From: Kiritimatiellia bacterium | GTDB taxonomy: Bacteria; Verrucomicrobiota; Kiritimatiellia; CAIQIC01; JAGNIJ01 | DNA: 48,660 bases | Direction of reading: 5' to 3' | Assembly (NCBI GenBank): GCA_018001225.1 | Contig: JAGNIJ010000035.1 | Coordinates: forward strand, 1 to 48,660 | Shown here: piece after piece, positions 26,238 to 36,903 of the stretch | How positions within the stretch are numbered: position 1 is the stretch's first letter | How the letters are laid out: every line of letters begins with the position of its first letter | The notes under the pieces: model-generated | What the model was told of the DNA's origin: nothing | Database searches by the model: none | What the model saw: the letters and a program-made list of their open reading frames with translations, nothing else | Translations under genes and position numbers: made by a program

Positions 26238-28055
26238 ATGAGCATCGCCATTCGAAATATCGGCATCATCGCCCACGTGGACCACGGCAAGACCACGCTG
26301 GTGGACGGCCTGCTGCGCCAGGCGGGGACCTTCCGCGACAACGAGGAGCTCGTCGAGCGGGTCATGGACTCGATGGACCTCGAGCGCGAGAAGGGGATCA
26401 CCATCAAGGCCAAGAACGCCTCGATCGAGTGGGGCGGGGCGACGATCAACATCGTGGACACGCCCGGCCACGCGGACTTCGGCGGCGAGGTGGAACGCAT
26501 CCTGACCATGGTGGACGGTGTGCTGCTGCTCGTGGACGCGGCCGAGGGCACGCAGGCCCAGACCCGCTTCGTCCTGCGCAAGGCGATCGAGCAGGGGCTG
26601 GCCGTCGTCGTCGTGCTCAACAAGGTGGACCGCCCGAACGCGAACGTCGCGCGCGTCCACGACCAGGTGCTGGAGCTCCTCCTCGAGCTGCACGCCAGCG
26701 AGTCCCAGTTCCACGCCCCCTTCCTCTATGCCAGCGCGCGCGACGGCTACGCCGTGCGCGACCTGGCGGACGAGCGGAAGGACATGACCCCGCTGTTCGA
26801 GACCATCTTGAGCCACATCCCCGCGCCGAAGGCCGACCCGGACGCGCCCTTCCGCATGGTGATCAGCAACCTCGACTGGAGCGACTACATCGGGCGCATC
26901 GCCATCGGCAAGGTGCTGGCCGGCTCGGCGAAGATGGGCGATTCGCTGGTGTGCATCCACAAGGACGGGAAGCGCGAGCGCGCGGCGATCACGCGGGTGA
27001 TGACCTTCCGGGGCTTGAAGACGTCGGAGTCCGCGGTCGCCGTCGCGGGGTCGATCGTCGGCCTGGCGGGTTTCGAGGACGCGCACATCGGCGAGACGGT
27101 TTGCGACTCCGAGGAGCGCGAGCCCGAGCCGGTCCGGCAGATCGACCCGCCGACCATCCAGATGCAGTTCGGCGTCAACGACGGCCCGCTCTCCGGCCGC
27201 GAGGGCCGCTACCTGACCGCGCGGCACCTGCGCGAGCGCCTGGTCAAGGAGACCCGGCTGAACGTCTCGATCGAGCTGTACGACACGGAGCAGCCGAACT
27301 TCTTCGGCGTCCGGGCGCGCGGCGCGCTGCAGATCGCGATCCTCGCCGAGACGATGCGGCGCGAGGGCTACGAGCTGCTGGTCTCCCGCCCGGAGGTGAT
27401 CTACCGCGAGGAGGGCGGCGTCCGGCAGGAGCCCTACGAGACCCTGTGGATCGAGACGCCCGACGACATCCTCGGCGACCTGCTGCAGCATCTCGCGGGC
27501 CGCCGGGCGATGGTGACGAAGATGGAGCACCACCCGCACGGCGTGCAGATCGAGGCCGAGGCGCCGACGCGCGGGCTGATCGGGCTCGAGAGCGCGCTGG
27601 CCAACCTGACGAGCGGCCGGGCGGTGATGAGCCGGCTGTTCAAGGGCTACGGGCCGGTCACCGGCGACATCCGCGCGCGCGGCGCGGGCGTGCTGGTATC
27701 CATGGAGGGCGGCGTGGCGACCTCGTACGCGCTGGACACGCTGCAGCTGCGCGGCCGGATGTTCATCGGGCCGGGCGAACAGGTCTACGAGGGCATGATC
27801 GTCGGCGACAGCGCCCGCAGCGGCGACCTTCCGGTGAATCCGACGCGGACCAAGCACCTGACGAACATCCGGGCGGCGGGCAAGGATGACGCGATCATCC
27901 TCGAGCCGCCCGTCGAACTGACGATCGAGAAGGCCATCGAGTTCATCGCCGCGGACGAGTACGTCGAGGTCACGCCGGGGCACATCCGGCTGCGCAAGAA
28001 GATACTCAACTCCATCCAGCGCAAGCGGGCCGGGCGGGCGGCGGCCGAGCTGTAG
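26238..28055 (+). CDS. typA: Ribosome-binding GTPase TypA/BipA
   Basis: Translational GTPase that binds the 70S ribosome and helps ribosome assembly and stress growth. The 605-residue protein has the P-loop AHVDHGKTT, the switch region [29 protein letters not shown], domains II and III, and the TypA-specific C-terminal domain ([16 protein letters not shown]). An unusually short gap (17 bp) separates it from the convergent FG-GAP gene. Confidence 0.96.
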   Translation: MSIAIRNIGIIAHVDHGKTTLVDGLLRQAGTFRDNEELVERVMDSMDLEREKGITIKAKNASIEWGGATINIVDTPGHADFGGEVERILTMVDGVLLLVDAAEGTQAQTRFVLRKAIEQGLAVVVVLNKVDRPNANVARVHDQVLELLLELHASESQFHAPFLYASARDGYAVRDLADERKDMTPLFETILSHIPAPKADPDAPFRMVISNLDWSDYIGRIAIGKVLAGSAKMGDSLVCIHKDGKRERAAITRVMTFRGLKTSESAVAVAGSIVGLAGFEDAHIGETVCDSEEREPEPVRQIDPPTIQMQFGVNDGPLSGREGRYLTARHLRERLVKETRLNVSIELYDTEQPNFFGVRARGALQIAILAETMRREGYELLVSRPEVIYREEGGVRQEPYETLWIETPDDILGDLLQHLAGRRAMVTKMEHHPHGVQIEAEAPTRGLIGLESALANLTSGRAVMSRLFKGYGPVTGDIRARGAGVLVSMEGGVATSYALDTLQLRGRMFIGPGEQVYEGMIVGDSARSGDLPVNPTRTKHLTNIRAAGKDDAIILEPPVELTIEKAIEFIAADEYVEVTPGHIRLRKKILNSIQRKRAGRAAAEL

Positions 28056-28072
28056 CGCGAAGGCCGCTCCGG

Positions 28073-30574
28073 CTATGGACCGGCGAGCGGCTCCGGGTTG
28101 CAGCGCAGGCGATAGAAGATGCCGGTGCCCGGGGTCACGGTATCCACCCAGTTGCTCTCCGGCCCGGTCGGGATGAACCGGTGCTGTTCGGTCCAGGCCC
28201 CGGGATCCGTCAAGGTCCGGGCGCGTTCCACGAGCGTGGTGGAATCCAGGATCAGGCGGGCCATGTCCACGCGGACCTGGCCGCTGCTTTCCCGGATGGC
28301 TGAAAACTCGGGCTCGGGATCCCAGGCCTCGCGGTAGAACAGGTAGGCCTTGCGGCCCTCCTGGACGTCCGTGCCGACGATCGCGTAGTCGTCCGAGAGG
28401 TCGCACCGCGAGCCGAACGCCTCGCTGGCCTCGAGGTCGCCGCCCTGCAGCCGGGCGAGCAGGTTCCAGTTGGTGCCGTCCTGCTTGAAGATGTACGCGC
28501 GGCTCGCCGGCGTGCCGTTGGCGCAGGCGAGGAGGTAGGGCTTCTTCAGCGCCACGGCGGAGCCGAAGTAGCCGTTTGTGAACGGTTCGGGCGCCGGGAT
28601 GCGCAGTTTCTCCGTCCAGGTCGCTCCCGTGCGCTGGAAGAGATGGACAGCGCCGAACTGGTTGGTCGGCGCGTCTTCGGTGGGCGCGCCGCAGGCCGCC
28701 CAGTCGTCGTCGATGTCCACGGCCGAGCCGAGTTGCATGAAGAACGACGGCGCGGCCGCCGCGATGCGCTGCTCGAAGTTCCAGTTGGTGCCGTCGGTCG
28801 CGTAGATGTACGCCGCGCCGGCGCCCAGGTGCGGGCCCTCGTACTCGTTCGGCGCGCCGAAGATGGCCCGCGTGCCGTCGAAGCCGATGTCCCAGCCGAA
28901 CTGGCCCGTGTCCATGGCAGGATCGGGCAGGGTGGGGCCTTCCACCCAGTTCGTGCCCGCGCGGCGGTACGTCACGACCTTGCCGTCCGCGCTGTCGAAG
29001 AACGGAGCCCCCACCAGCACCTGCCGCCCGTCGGTCTCGATGGCGGCGCCGAACTCCTGGTCGGCTTCCTCGCCGGAATCCGTCAGCTTGGCCTGCTGGA
29101 GCCAGTTGGTGCCGTCGAACCAGTACACGTAGGCGGCGCCCACCTTGCCGCCCGCGCCGTTGGTCGCGCCCTTCGCGCCGACGGCGGCGTAGTCGCCGGC
29201 CAGGGCCGCGCCCGAGCCGAAGTCCATGCCGTTCGTGTCGTCGCCGGGGATCAGTTGCGTGTCCGAGAGCCAGTACTGGCCGGTGTGGACGAAAACCCCC
29301 GCGTAGCCCCAATCCTGCGGCACGCTGCCCCCTTCCGCGCCGACGAGGGCCCGCTCGCCGTCCACCGCGACGCCCGAGCCGATGGACCTCAGGCCCCTGG
29401 AGGTCGCGATCCGCCCGCTCTGGCGATTGCGGTCCTGCACCGGCAGCATCCAGGCCGCGCCGGCGTTTTCGCCGAGCGCATCGTCGTCGTCATGTCCGGT
29501 CAGGATGTTCCAGCGGTGTACCGCCAGGCGCGTGTCGGAGAGGTTCCAGTCGTCGGCGGAACTACCCACATAGATTTGCTTGAGCCAGTTGGTGCCGCTG
29601 CGCTTCCAGAGGATGGCGTGCTCGCCGCCGCCGACGACGGCGTAGGGATCGGTCAGGGCGACATCCTCGCCGTAGAAGTCAAACCGGCCGTAGATATCCG
29701 GCAACCCGGTGTGGAGCAGCCAGCCCGCGCCGTCCAGCCGGTACAGGTAAGCTCCCTGGAATCCGTCGTGGCGGAGCCCGACGATCGCCCAGCCGCCGCT
29801 GATGTCCACCGCGCCGCCGAAGAAGTCGTTCAGGTCGTCGTCGGGACTGTTCAGCACCGCCACCTCGCTCCACACGGTTCCGCTGCGATGGAAAAGGTAG
29901 GCGCCGCCCGTGAAGTTGCTGCGGCCGGTGGCCCCGACGATGGCGTACGGATCGTCGATCGCGACGGCGTGGCCGAACCAGTCCCCGTTGGCCCCGTCGG
30001 ACGGCGTGAGCGTGGCCTCGGGAGCCCACAGCAGGCCGGTCCGTTTGAACACATGCGCCGCGCCCGTGCCGACGCCCGCGGCGTTGGTGCCCAGGCGGGC
30101 GCCGACGATGGCGTAATCGCCGTCGATATCTGCGGCCTCGCCGAACGACGAGAACTGGCCGCCGTCGGTGAGCGCGGCCTGTTCCGTCCACGTCGTACCG
30201 GAGCGAACGAAGACGTAGGCCTTGCCGGCGAAGTCGGGAAAGATCGGACGGGTGGCCCCGACGATGGCCGAATCGCCCGAAAGGGCCACGGCCTGGCCGA
30301 AGCCGTCGTTGGGCGCGCCGTCCGACGCCGCCACGCGGTCGCGCTCGACCCAGTTCGTGCCGTCCCACTGGTGGAAATAGGCCGCCCCCGCGTTTTCGGC
30401 CTGCTTGTGCGCCCCGACGACGGCCCACTCGCCGTCCACGTCCACGTCGCAGCCGAAATTATCGTTGGTCGTGCCGTTCGAGGCCGTGATTTTTTCCTTG
30501 TAGCGCCAGTCCACGGCGGCCGCGAAGCTCGCGCACAGCAGAAAGACCAGTCCCGCGATCCCAAGTCTGTTCAT
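28073..30574 (-). CDS. Large secreted FG-GAP (integrin-alpha-like) repeat protein
   Basis: An 833-residue exported protein with a signal peptide of about 21 residues (GLVFLLCASFAAA). It has a chain of roughly 55-60-residue repeats with the recurring pattern FG-x-A-V-x-[IL]-x-G-x-x-A-[IV]-V-G-A followed by aromatic DGTNW strands. This is an FG-GAP-type beta-propeller, probably a surface or extracellular binding protein; no ligand can be named. The C-terminal 65 residues end TGIFYRLRCNPEP, the FYR-type tail found in other secreted proteins here. The start has AAGGAGG 5-8 nt upstream. No catalytic domain is seen. Confidence 0.82.
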   Translation of the reverse strand: MNRLGIAGLVFLLCASFAAAVDWRYKEKITASNGTTNDNFGCDVDVDGEWAVVGAHKQAENAGAAYFHQWDGTNWVERDRVAASDGAPNDGFGQAVALSGDSAIVGATRPIFPDFAGKAYVFVRSGTTWTEQAALTDGGQFSSFGEAADIDGDYAIVGARLGTNAAGVGTGAAHVFKRTGLLWAPEATLTPSDGANGDWFGHAVAIDDPYAIVGATGRSNFTGGAYLFHRSGTVWSEVAVLNSPDDDLNDFFGGAVDISGGWAIVGLRHDGFQGAYLYRLDGAGWLLHTGLPDIYGRFDFYGEDVALTDPYAVVGGGEHAILWKRSGTNWLKQIYVGSSADDWNLSDTRLAVHRWNILTGHDDDDALGENAGAAWMLPVQDRNRQSGRIATSRGLRSIGSGVAVDGERALVGAEGGSVPQDWGYAGVFVHTGQYWLSDTQLIPGDDTNGMDFGSGAALAGDYAAVGAKGATNGAGGKVGAAYVYWFDGTNWLQQAKLTDSGEEADQEFGAAIETDGRQVLVGAPFFDSADGKVVTYRRAGTNWVEGPTLPDPAMDTGQFGWDIGFDGTRAIFGAPNEYEGPHLGAGAAYIYATDGTNWNFEQRIAAAAPSFFMQLGSAVDIDDDWAACGAPTEDAPTNQFGAVHLFQRTGATWTEKLRIPAPEPFTNGYFGSAVALKKPYLLACANGTPASRAYIFKQDGTNWNLLARLQGGDLEASEAFGSRCDLSDDYAIVGTDVQEGRKAYLFYREAWDPEPEFSAIRESSGQVRVDMARLILDSTTLVERARTLTDPGAWTEQHRFIPTGPESNWVDTVTPGTGIFYRLRCNPEPLAGP

Positions 30575-30716
30575 GCCGACCCCCTCCTTTTTCTTTCAGC
30601 AGGGCCTTTCCGGCCCGGTGGAAAAAACCGCCTGCCCGCACTCCTCTTGACGGCACCTTGGCAAAAAGAGGGGAGGGAGTCAAATCCCGGGTGAGGCGGG
30701 CAGCTCGGACGGCGGG

Positions 30717-30746
30717 TTGACAGGCCCGGGCCGCATCGGGTAAGTT
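30717..30746 (+). promoter_or_regulatory. Promoter of the thrS-infC-rpmI-rplT operon
   Basis: A perfect TTGACA (30717-30722), an 18-nt spacer and TAAGTT (30741-30746). The leader to thrS is about 35 nt and holds a 4-codon open frame (30774-30788) whose stop abuts the thrS ATG. Confidence 0.55.
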
Positions 30747-30788
30747 GCGCCGTGTACTGCGGTAAAGAAAGGAATGAATCGAGCCTGA

Positions 30789-32537
<1,749 letters not shown>

Positions 32538-32604
32538 GCGAAGCACAGGCGCGGAGAAACAACCAGGGGCCCGGCGGGGCCCCGTTAAAACGCAGGAGGC
32601 CGCT

Positions 32605-33180
32605 ATTCAGACATTCGTTCGCGTAAACAACCGGATCCGGGTGCCCGAGGTGCGGTGCATCGGGCCGGACGGCCAGCAAATCGGCGTCATCACCACCCGC
32701 GAGGCCTTGGAACGGGCGTCCCGGGAAGGCATGGACCTGGTGGAGATCTCGCCCAACGCGCAGCCGCCCGTCTGCCGGATCATGGACTACGGCAAGTACA
32801 AGTACGAGCAGGAGAAGAAGGACAAGCAGGCGCGCCGCCACCAGTCGGCGACCCGGGTCAAGGAAATCCAGTTCCACCCGAACGTCGGCGACCACGACTA
32901 CCAGACCAAGGTGCGCCACACCCGCGAATTCCTCCAGGAGGGCCACCGCGTGAAGATCGGCCTGTTCTTCCGCGGACGCGAACGCGCCCACGAGGAGATC
33001 GGGTTCAACGTGATGAACCGGGTCCTGAAGGATTGCCAGGACCTCGGGACGCCGGAGCAGATGCCCCGCTTCATCGGCCGGGCCATCTTCATGCTCCTGT
33101 GCCCGAAGCCCGGGGCCAAACCCCGGGGCGCGGAGGCCAAGCCGGCCCCCGCGGCGCTGGCGGTTTCGCCCGCACAATAG
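32605..33180 (+). CDS. infC: Translation initiation factor IF-3 with AUU start codon
   Basis: IF-3 binds the 30S subunit and checks start-codon fidelity. The open frame shows RVNNRIRVPEVRCIGPDGQQ, the conserved IF-3 N-terminus, and the only start that includes it is ATT at 32605. A perfect AGGAGG (32594-32599) lies 5 nt before it. A GTG at 32641 would remove the conserved RVNNRIR segment. AUU initiation is the known autoregulatory feature of infC in other bacteria. The 191-residue protein includes MDYGKYKYEQEKK and the C-domain VKEIQFHPNVGDHDY. It carries a short Ala/Pro/Lys-rich tail. Confidence 0.93.
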   Translation: MQTFVRVNNRIRVPEVRCIGPDGQQIGVITTREALERASREGMDLVEISPNAQPPVCRIMDYGKYKYEQEKKDKQARRHQSATRVKEIQFHPNVGDHDYQTKVRHTREFLQEGHRVKIGLFFRGRERAHEEIGFNVMNRVLKDCQDLGTPEQMPRFIGRAIFMLLCPKPGAKPRGAEAKPAPAALAVSPAQ

Positions 33181-33285
33181 GACTGGACTCCCGGATCGTT
33201 CTCGCGTATAAACCCCCGCTTTCCTGCTTGGAAGCGCCGGGGACGGAAGGGCGCGCGCGCCGGGCGGACGAACATCGAGGGTATT

Positions 33286-33483
33286 ATGGCCGGAAAATAT
33301 AAAACCAGGAAGGCCGTCGCGAAGCGGTTTCGCAAGACCGCGGGCGGCGTCATCAAGCACGCGTGCGGCAGCCGGAGCCACCTGCTCGGCCACAAGAGCC
33401 GCAAGCGCAAGCGCCAGTTGCGCGCCGGGAGCACCGTCTCGAGCGCCGACTACGGCCGGATCAGCCGCAGCCTGCCTCTCTAA
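33286..33483 (+). CDS. rpmI: Large-subunit ribosomal protein bL35
   Basis: A 65-residue, very basic protein: MAGKYKTRKAVAKRFRKTAG, then HLLGHKSRKRKRQLR, as in bL35. It stands between infC and rplT, its usual place. The 105-bp gap from infC holds no gene. Confidence 0.95.
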   Translation: MAGKYKTRKAVAKRFRKTAGGVIKHACGSRSHLLGHKSRKRKRQLRAGSTVSSADYGRISRSLPL

Positions 33484-33494
33484 GGAGAACGACC

Positions 33495-33851
33495 ATGTCC
33501 AGAGCCACGAACGCGCCGGCCTCGCGCCGGAGAAGGAAACGCCGCCTGGGTCTAGCCAAGGGATTTTACGGCGGGCGCAGCAAGCGCTTCCGCATGGCCA
33601 CCGAGGCCGTGGACCGCGCCATGGTCCAGGCCACCAAGCACCGCAAGCTCCGCAAGCGCGAATTCCGCAACCTGTGGATCGTCCGCCTGTCCGCGGCCTG
33701 CCGCGAACTCGGGATGACCTACAGCCGGTTCATCGAGGGCGTCACCAAGGCCGGCATCCGGCTCAACCGAAAGATGCTCTCCGAGATCGCCATCCGCGAC
33801 CCGGACGGGTTTGCCTCCATCGTGGACATGGCCAAGAAGCAGTTGGCCTGA
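33495..33851 (+). CDS. rplT: Large-subunit ribosomal protein bL20
   Basis: 118 residues with RRRKRRLGLAKGFYGGRSKRF near the N-terminus and the core LWIVRLSAACRELGMTYSRF. It binds 23S rRNA early in 50S assembly and is often the autoregulator of its operon. AAGGAG lies 8 nt before the ATG at 33495. In many bacteria pheS-pheT follow; here a hairpin repeat and a transposase follow instead, and pheS is 3 kb away. Confidence 0.95.
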   Translation: MSRATNAPASRRRRKRRLGLAKGFYGGRSKRFRMATEAVDRAMVQATKHRKLRKREFRNLWIVRLSAACRELGMTYSRFIEGVTKAGIRLNRKMLSEIAIRDPDGFASIVDMAKKQLA

Positions 33852-33875
33852 TCCCGGAACGGCTCGCGGGAAAAA

Positions 33876-33945
33876 GGCTCGCGGGGACGCTCGCCCTCCA
33901 TCTAACATTGAATAGCGAACTGGAGGGCGAGCGTCCCCGCGAGCC
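33876..33945. repeat. RAYT-flanking hairpin repeat, left copy
   Basis: A perfect 25-bp inverted repeat: left arm 33876-33900 beginning GGCTCGCGGGGACGCTCGCC, loop TCTAACATTGAATAGCGAAC (33901-33920), right arm 33921-33945. A preceding half site ACGGCTCGCGGG lies at 33860-33870. The 70-bp unit is identical to the one at 34442-34511 on the other side of the transposase gene. Confidence 0.92.
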
Positions 33946-33957
33946 GAAGAACCAAGC

Positions 33958-34425
33958 ATGAGCCCGGGCCATCCTGAACGGCATCACCCGGTGCATCCGC
34001 CGCCCGTGGAGCGGCACAACATCCCGGTTATTCTGTTCCTGACGTTGGCCGTGAAGCCCCGCGGCCCGCACCTAGCCCATGGGGCCTTCCACGACGCCTT
34101 CCTGGCCGGCGTCCGTGCGGCCAACGCATGGAGCGTCGGATTCTATGTGATCATGCCCGATCACCTTCACTTGTTCTGTACCCCCGCGACGATACCTTCC
34201 ATTGGAATCAAGCCGTGGTCGTCCTACTTGAAGCGCTGTATTACCGGGAGCCTGGAGGCTCGCAGGTGGAGGTGGCAAGCCGATGGATGGGATACGCAGA
34301 TGCGAAGCCGCGAGCACTACGAGGAGAAAAGGGCCTATGTTCGCATGAATCCCGTGCGCGCCGGGTTGGTGGAGCGGCCGGAGCTATGGCCCTGGCAGGG
34401 CGAGTTGAGCGAGATCCGGTGGTGA
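33958..34425 (+). CDS. rayT: REP-associated tyrosine transposase (RAYT, IS200/Y1 superfamily)
   Basis: A 155-residue HUH nuclease that would cut and join single-stranded DNA at the hairpins around it. The metal-binding HUH motif is IMPDHLHLF (His69, His71). The C-terminal YVRMNPVRAGLVERPELWPW is the diagnostic RAYT/Y1 block, with Tyr121 and Tyr127 as candidate nucleophiles. Unlike a true insertion sequence it has no terminal-end pair of its own but sits between two identical 70-bp hairpins. Degenerate copies of these lie at 2035, 26113 and 45993. The reading frame is intact. The ATG at 33958 has no clear ribosome binding site; the start could be a little further in. Confidence 0.9.
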   Translation: MSPGHPERHHPVHPPPVERHNIPVILFLTLAVKPRGPHLAHGAFHDAFLAGVRAANAWSVGFYVIMPDHLHLFCTPATIPSIGIKPWSSYLKRCITGSLEARRWRWQADGWDTQMRSREHYEEKRAYVRMNPVRAGLVERPELWPWQGELSEIRW

Positions 34426-34441
34426 TGGGCGGCTCGCGTAC

Positions 34442-34511
34442 GGCTCGCGGGGACGCTCGCCCTCCATCTAACATTGAATAGCGAACTGGAGGGCGAGCGT
34501 CCCCGCGAGCC
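34442..34511. repeat. RAYT-flanking hairpin repeat, right copy
   Basis: Identical in arms and 20-nt loop to the copy at 33876-33945 and in the same orientation. Again it is preceded by a half site (GCGGCTCGCG, about 34429-34438). The pair therefore makes direct repeats of a palindrome around the transposase gene. Confidence 0.92.
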
Positions 34512-34521
34512 GAAGGAGCGG

Positions 34522-35241
34522 TCAGATCCAACCCTTCGCCCAGTAATATGCCAGCGCGGCCAGTTCGCGAAGCGACCGGCCAAGGTACCCGAGCTGGTTC
34601 CAGAATTCGTATCGCAGCGGCGAGTCGCTCTCGATGTGCACGGGCAGCCGCGCCTCGCCGCCCAGTTCTTCCCGGCCGTAGGCCAGGGCCGAATCGAGCG
34701 ATTCGCCGTAGACGGCCGAGCCGGCGATGGCCGTGAGCCCCGCCCTTCGAAACGCCGCCAGGCTGCGCCTCAAGTGCTCCGGCGAGGTCACCAGCAGCAC
34801 GGGAACGTCGGGCGGGTCCTCCTCCAGCAGGCGCCGCACGTTCAGCGCCTGCTCGCGCGTGTTCCGGCCTTCGGGCTCGATGAGGATGCGTTCGGCCGCG
34901 ATCCCGCGTAAAACCAGTTCGGCCTGCATGCGGCCCGTACCGCTGGACGCGAATTCGCCCTCGACCGGCAGGGCCAGAATCACCGCCGCGCCGGGGAAGC
35001 GCCGGGCCTCCTCCGCGGCCCGGTAGGTGCGCATCAACCCCGACTCGCTCGGGATGCCGCCGCCGCCCAGGACCACGATGTACCGCGGGTCGGCGGCCAG
35101 CGTGAACTCGTCGGACCCCAGCCAGCGATAGCAGCGCCACGGCAGCGACGTGAATCCCAGCAGCAACACGGCCCAGGCCGCCGCGCCCGGCCCCGCCAGC
35201 GCCGCAAACAGGACCCGCCGAAACCGGGGAGCGGAGATCAT
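34522..35241 (-). CDS. DUF218 (YdcF/SanA/ElyC-like) membrane-anchored protein
   Basis: 239 residues. There is one N-terminal membrane segment (VLFAALAGPGAAAWAVLLLGF). The DUF218 fold follows, with YIVVLGGGGIPSESGLMRTY, the acidic/Asn region EGRNTREQALNVRRLL and PVLLVTSPEHLRRSLAAFRR. Relatives (ElyC, SanA) influence envelope integrity and undecaprenyl-phosphate use, but the reaction is unknown. The ATG at 35241 overlaps the stop of the upstream protease by 4 bp, so the two are co-translated. Confidence 0.83.
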   Translation of the reverse strand: MISAPRFRRVLFAALAGPGAAAWAVLLLGFTSLPWRCYRWLGSDEFTLAADPRYIVVLGGGGIPSESGLMRTYRAAEEARRFPGAAVILALPVEGEFASSGTGRMQAELVLRGIAAERILIEPEGRNTREQALNVRRLLEEDPPDVPVLLVTSPEHLRRSLAAFRRAGLTAIAGSAVYGESLDSALAYGREELGGEARLPVHIESDSPLRYEFWNQLGYLGRSLRELAALAYYWAKGWI

Positions 35242-36704
35242 GGGGCCGGCGTCGCCAGGTCCAGGGACCGGTCCTGCGGGATCCGGTAGGTTTCCAGTAT
35301 CCGCGGGCCGGTCCGCTCCGCCTGCTCCCGGTCCAGCACGAGCTTCTGGCCCCACTCGTTCTCCAGGACGATGAACGGATCGTCCGCCGCGCCCTCGATC
35401 CGCCCGATCAGGTGCTTCAGGTTCCGGACCTTCTCGCCGTTGACCGTTTCGACGGTCCACGACGACACGGTGTGGTAGCCCTCGTTGACATCCGCGGCCA
35501 GGACGCGCAGCGCGAGCACGACCTCGTCCTGCTCGGGGGTCACCATGTTGAAGCCCAGGCGGGCCACAAGGTCGCGCGGGGCCTTCTCGTACCAGTTGCC
35601 GCCCCACGCCTGCAGCAGGTTGACCGTCAGCGGGCTGAACACGATGCCGCCGTAGATGTAGTAGGTGGGCAGGATGTCGTACTGGTCGAGCGGCACGAGC
35701 CAGTCCTGCTCCATGCGGCTGGTCAGCCGGACCTGCACGGGCAGGACCTCCCCGTCCCGCAGGATTTCCAGGTTGGCGGTTTCCTCGAGCTGGTGCTGCT
35801 GGATCCAGTAGGACACGCTCGTCCGCTCGCGCGGGCGGTATTCGACCGTCCCGTCGTTGGCGATGGCGTGGCCGTCCACCGAGAGCAGCACGTCGCCCTC
35901 GCGCAGGAGGGCCTCCGTCGGCGAGCCGTGGGCGATCCGGACGATCAGGACGCCCGTCCGGTCGTCCGGCAGCTTGTACTTCTTCCGCAGGCCGGGATTC
36001 TCCATGTCCTCCAGCATCAGGCCGAGGCTGGGGATCCCGTCGCGCCGCCCGTCCTCCAGATCCCGGAGGAGGTGCTGGATGACGGGGGCGGGGACAAGGT
36101 ACCCGATGTTGTCGGCCTGCCGCATGGCCTGCATGGCCACGCCCACGATCCGGCCGTCCACGACCGCCGGGCCGCCGCTGTTGCCGGGGTTGATCGCCGC
36201 GTCGATCTGGATGGCCAGCAGGTTGCAGGAGCTGTGCGTGTAGTTCTGGTGCTCGATGCGCGAGACCACGCCTTTCGTGATGCTCAACGTGTCGCCGCCC
36301 ATCGGGAACCCGTAGACCAGCACCTCCTGCTGCGTCCGCGGCAGCTCGCCGAACTCCAGCGGCTCGACCCCCTCGAAGAACGCGGGATCATCCACGGCCA
36401 GCAGCGCCAGGTCCGCGTCGTGGGCCACCGCCAGGACGCGGGCGACGTAGCGCCGGGCCTCGCCGTTCCGCCGGACCTGGATGAACGTCTGGTCGCCGAC
36501 GACGTGCGCGTTGGTCAGGATCCGCTTGCCCGGGATCACGCAGCCCGAGCCGGTGGAGGAGAACGGCCCGCGCATGCTCCACGGGTTGAAGTAGTCCGGC
36601 GTGTTGTGCACCGTGTAGATCTTCACGATCGAGTCGCGCACGTCGCGGGCGGCGGCGGAGGCGGCGAGCACGAGGAACAGCAGGAGGCGGAGGCCACGCT
36701 TCAT
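35238..36704 (-). CDS. Periplasmic trypsin-like serine protease with PDZ domain (DegP/HtrA-like)
   Basis: 488 residues with a signal peptide (LRLLLFLVLAASAAA). The catalytic triad is His67 (ILTNAHVVG), Asp98 (HDADLALL) and Ser176 (INPGNSGGP). One clear PDZ-like domain follows (about 225-310, TGVLIVRIAHGSPTEALLREGDVLLSVDG), then a second, weaker PDZ-like part near the C-terminus (TVNGEKVRNLKHLI). Its layout suits envelope protein quality control. It heads a two-gene operon with the DUF218 protein. It is divergent from pheS across the palindrome array, so it is not part of the translation operon. Confidence 0.9.
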   Translation of the reverse strand: MKRGLRLLLFLVLAASAAARDVRDSIVKIYTVHNTPDYFNPWSMRGPFSSTGSGCVIPGKRILTNAHVVGDQTFIQVRRNGEARRYVARVLAVAHDADLALLAVDDPAFFEGVEPLEFGELPRTQQEVLVYGFPMGGDTLSITKGVVSRIEHQNYTHSSCNLLAIQIDAAINPGNSGGPAVVDGRIVGVAMQAMRQADNIGYLVPAPVIQHLLRDLEDGRRDGIPSLGLMLEDMENPGLRKKYKLPDDRTGVLIVRIAHGSPTEALLREGDVLLSVDGHAIANDGTVEYRPRERTSVSYWIQQHQLEETANLEILRDGEVLPVQVRLTSRMEQDWLVPLDQYDILPTYYIYGGIVFSPLTVNLLQAWGGNWYEKAPRDLVARLGFNMVTPEQDEVVLALRVLAADVNEGYHTVSSWTVETVNGEKVRNLKHLIGRIEGAADDPFIVLENEWGQKLVLDREQAERTGPRILETYRIPQDRSLDLATPAP

Positions 36705-36774
36705 GGGGGTCCTTTTCGGGTTTCTGTTTTAGTCCGCGGATCGCGCGTCGGCGTTCATTATGGCGCGCCCGGCG

Positions 36775-36891
36775 GTTTTTTCCAATGTTTGGAAAAAAAT
36801 ACTGCTTTTTTCCCAAACATTGGAAAAAATGGGCGAAATTTTTCCAATGTTTGGAAAAATCGGCAAAAAAATTTCCAATGCTTGGAAAAAC
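36775..36891. repeat. Array of four TTCCAA-N3-TTGGAA palindromes before pheS
   Basis: Palindromes lie at about 36776-36797 (TTTTTCCAATGTTTGGAAAA), 36805-36829 (inverted, CCCAAACATTGGAAAA), 36837-36859 (TTTTTCCAATGTTTGGAAAA) and 36869-36890 (ATTTCCAATGCTTGGAAAAA). The first two also form one long inverted repeat around ATACTGC. The array is very AT-rich against a GC-rich background. The same motif occurs at 18191-18207. Confidence 0.85.
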
Positions 36892-36903
36892 GGGGCGGAC
36901 GGC

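Noticed and set aside
30723..30788. T-box or other tRNA-sensing leader before thrS
   Set aside because: The leader after the promoter is about 40 nt, too short, and lacks a T-box sequence.
36775..36891. CRISPR array
   Set aside because: The repeats are short palindromes at irregular, very short distances without unique spacers, and no cas gene is in the window.
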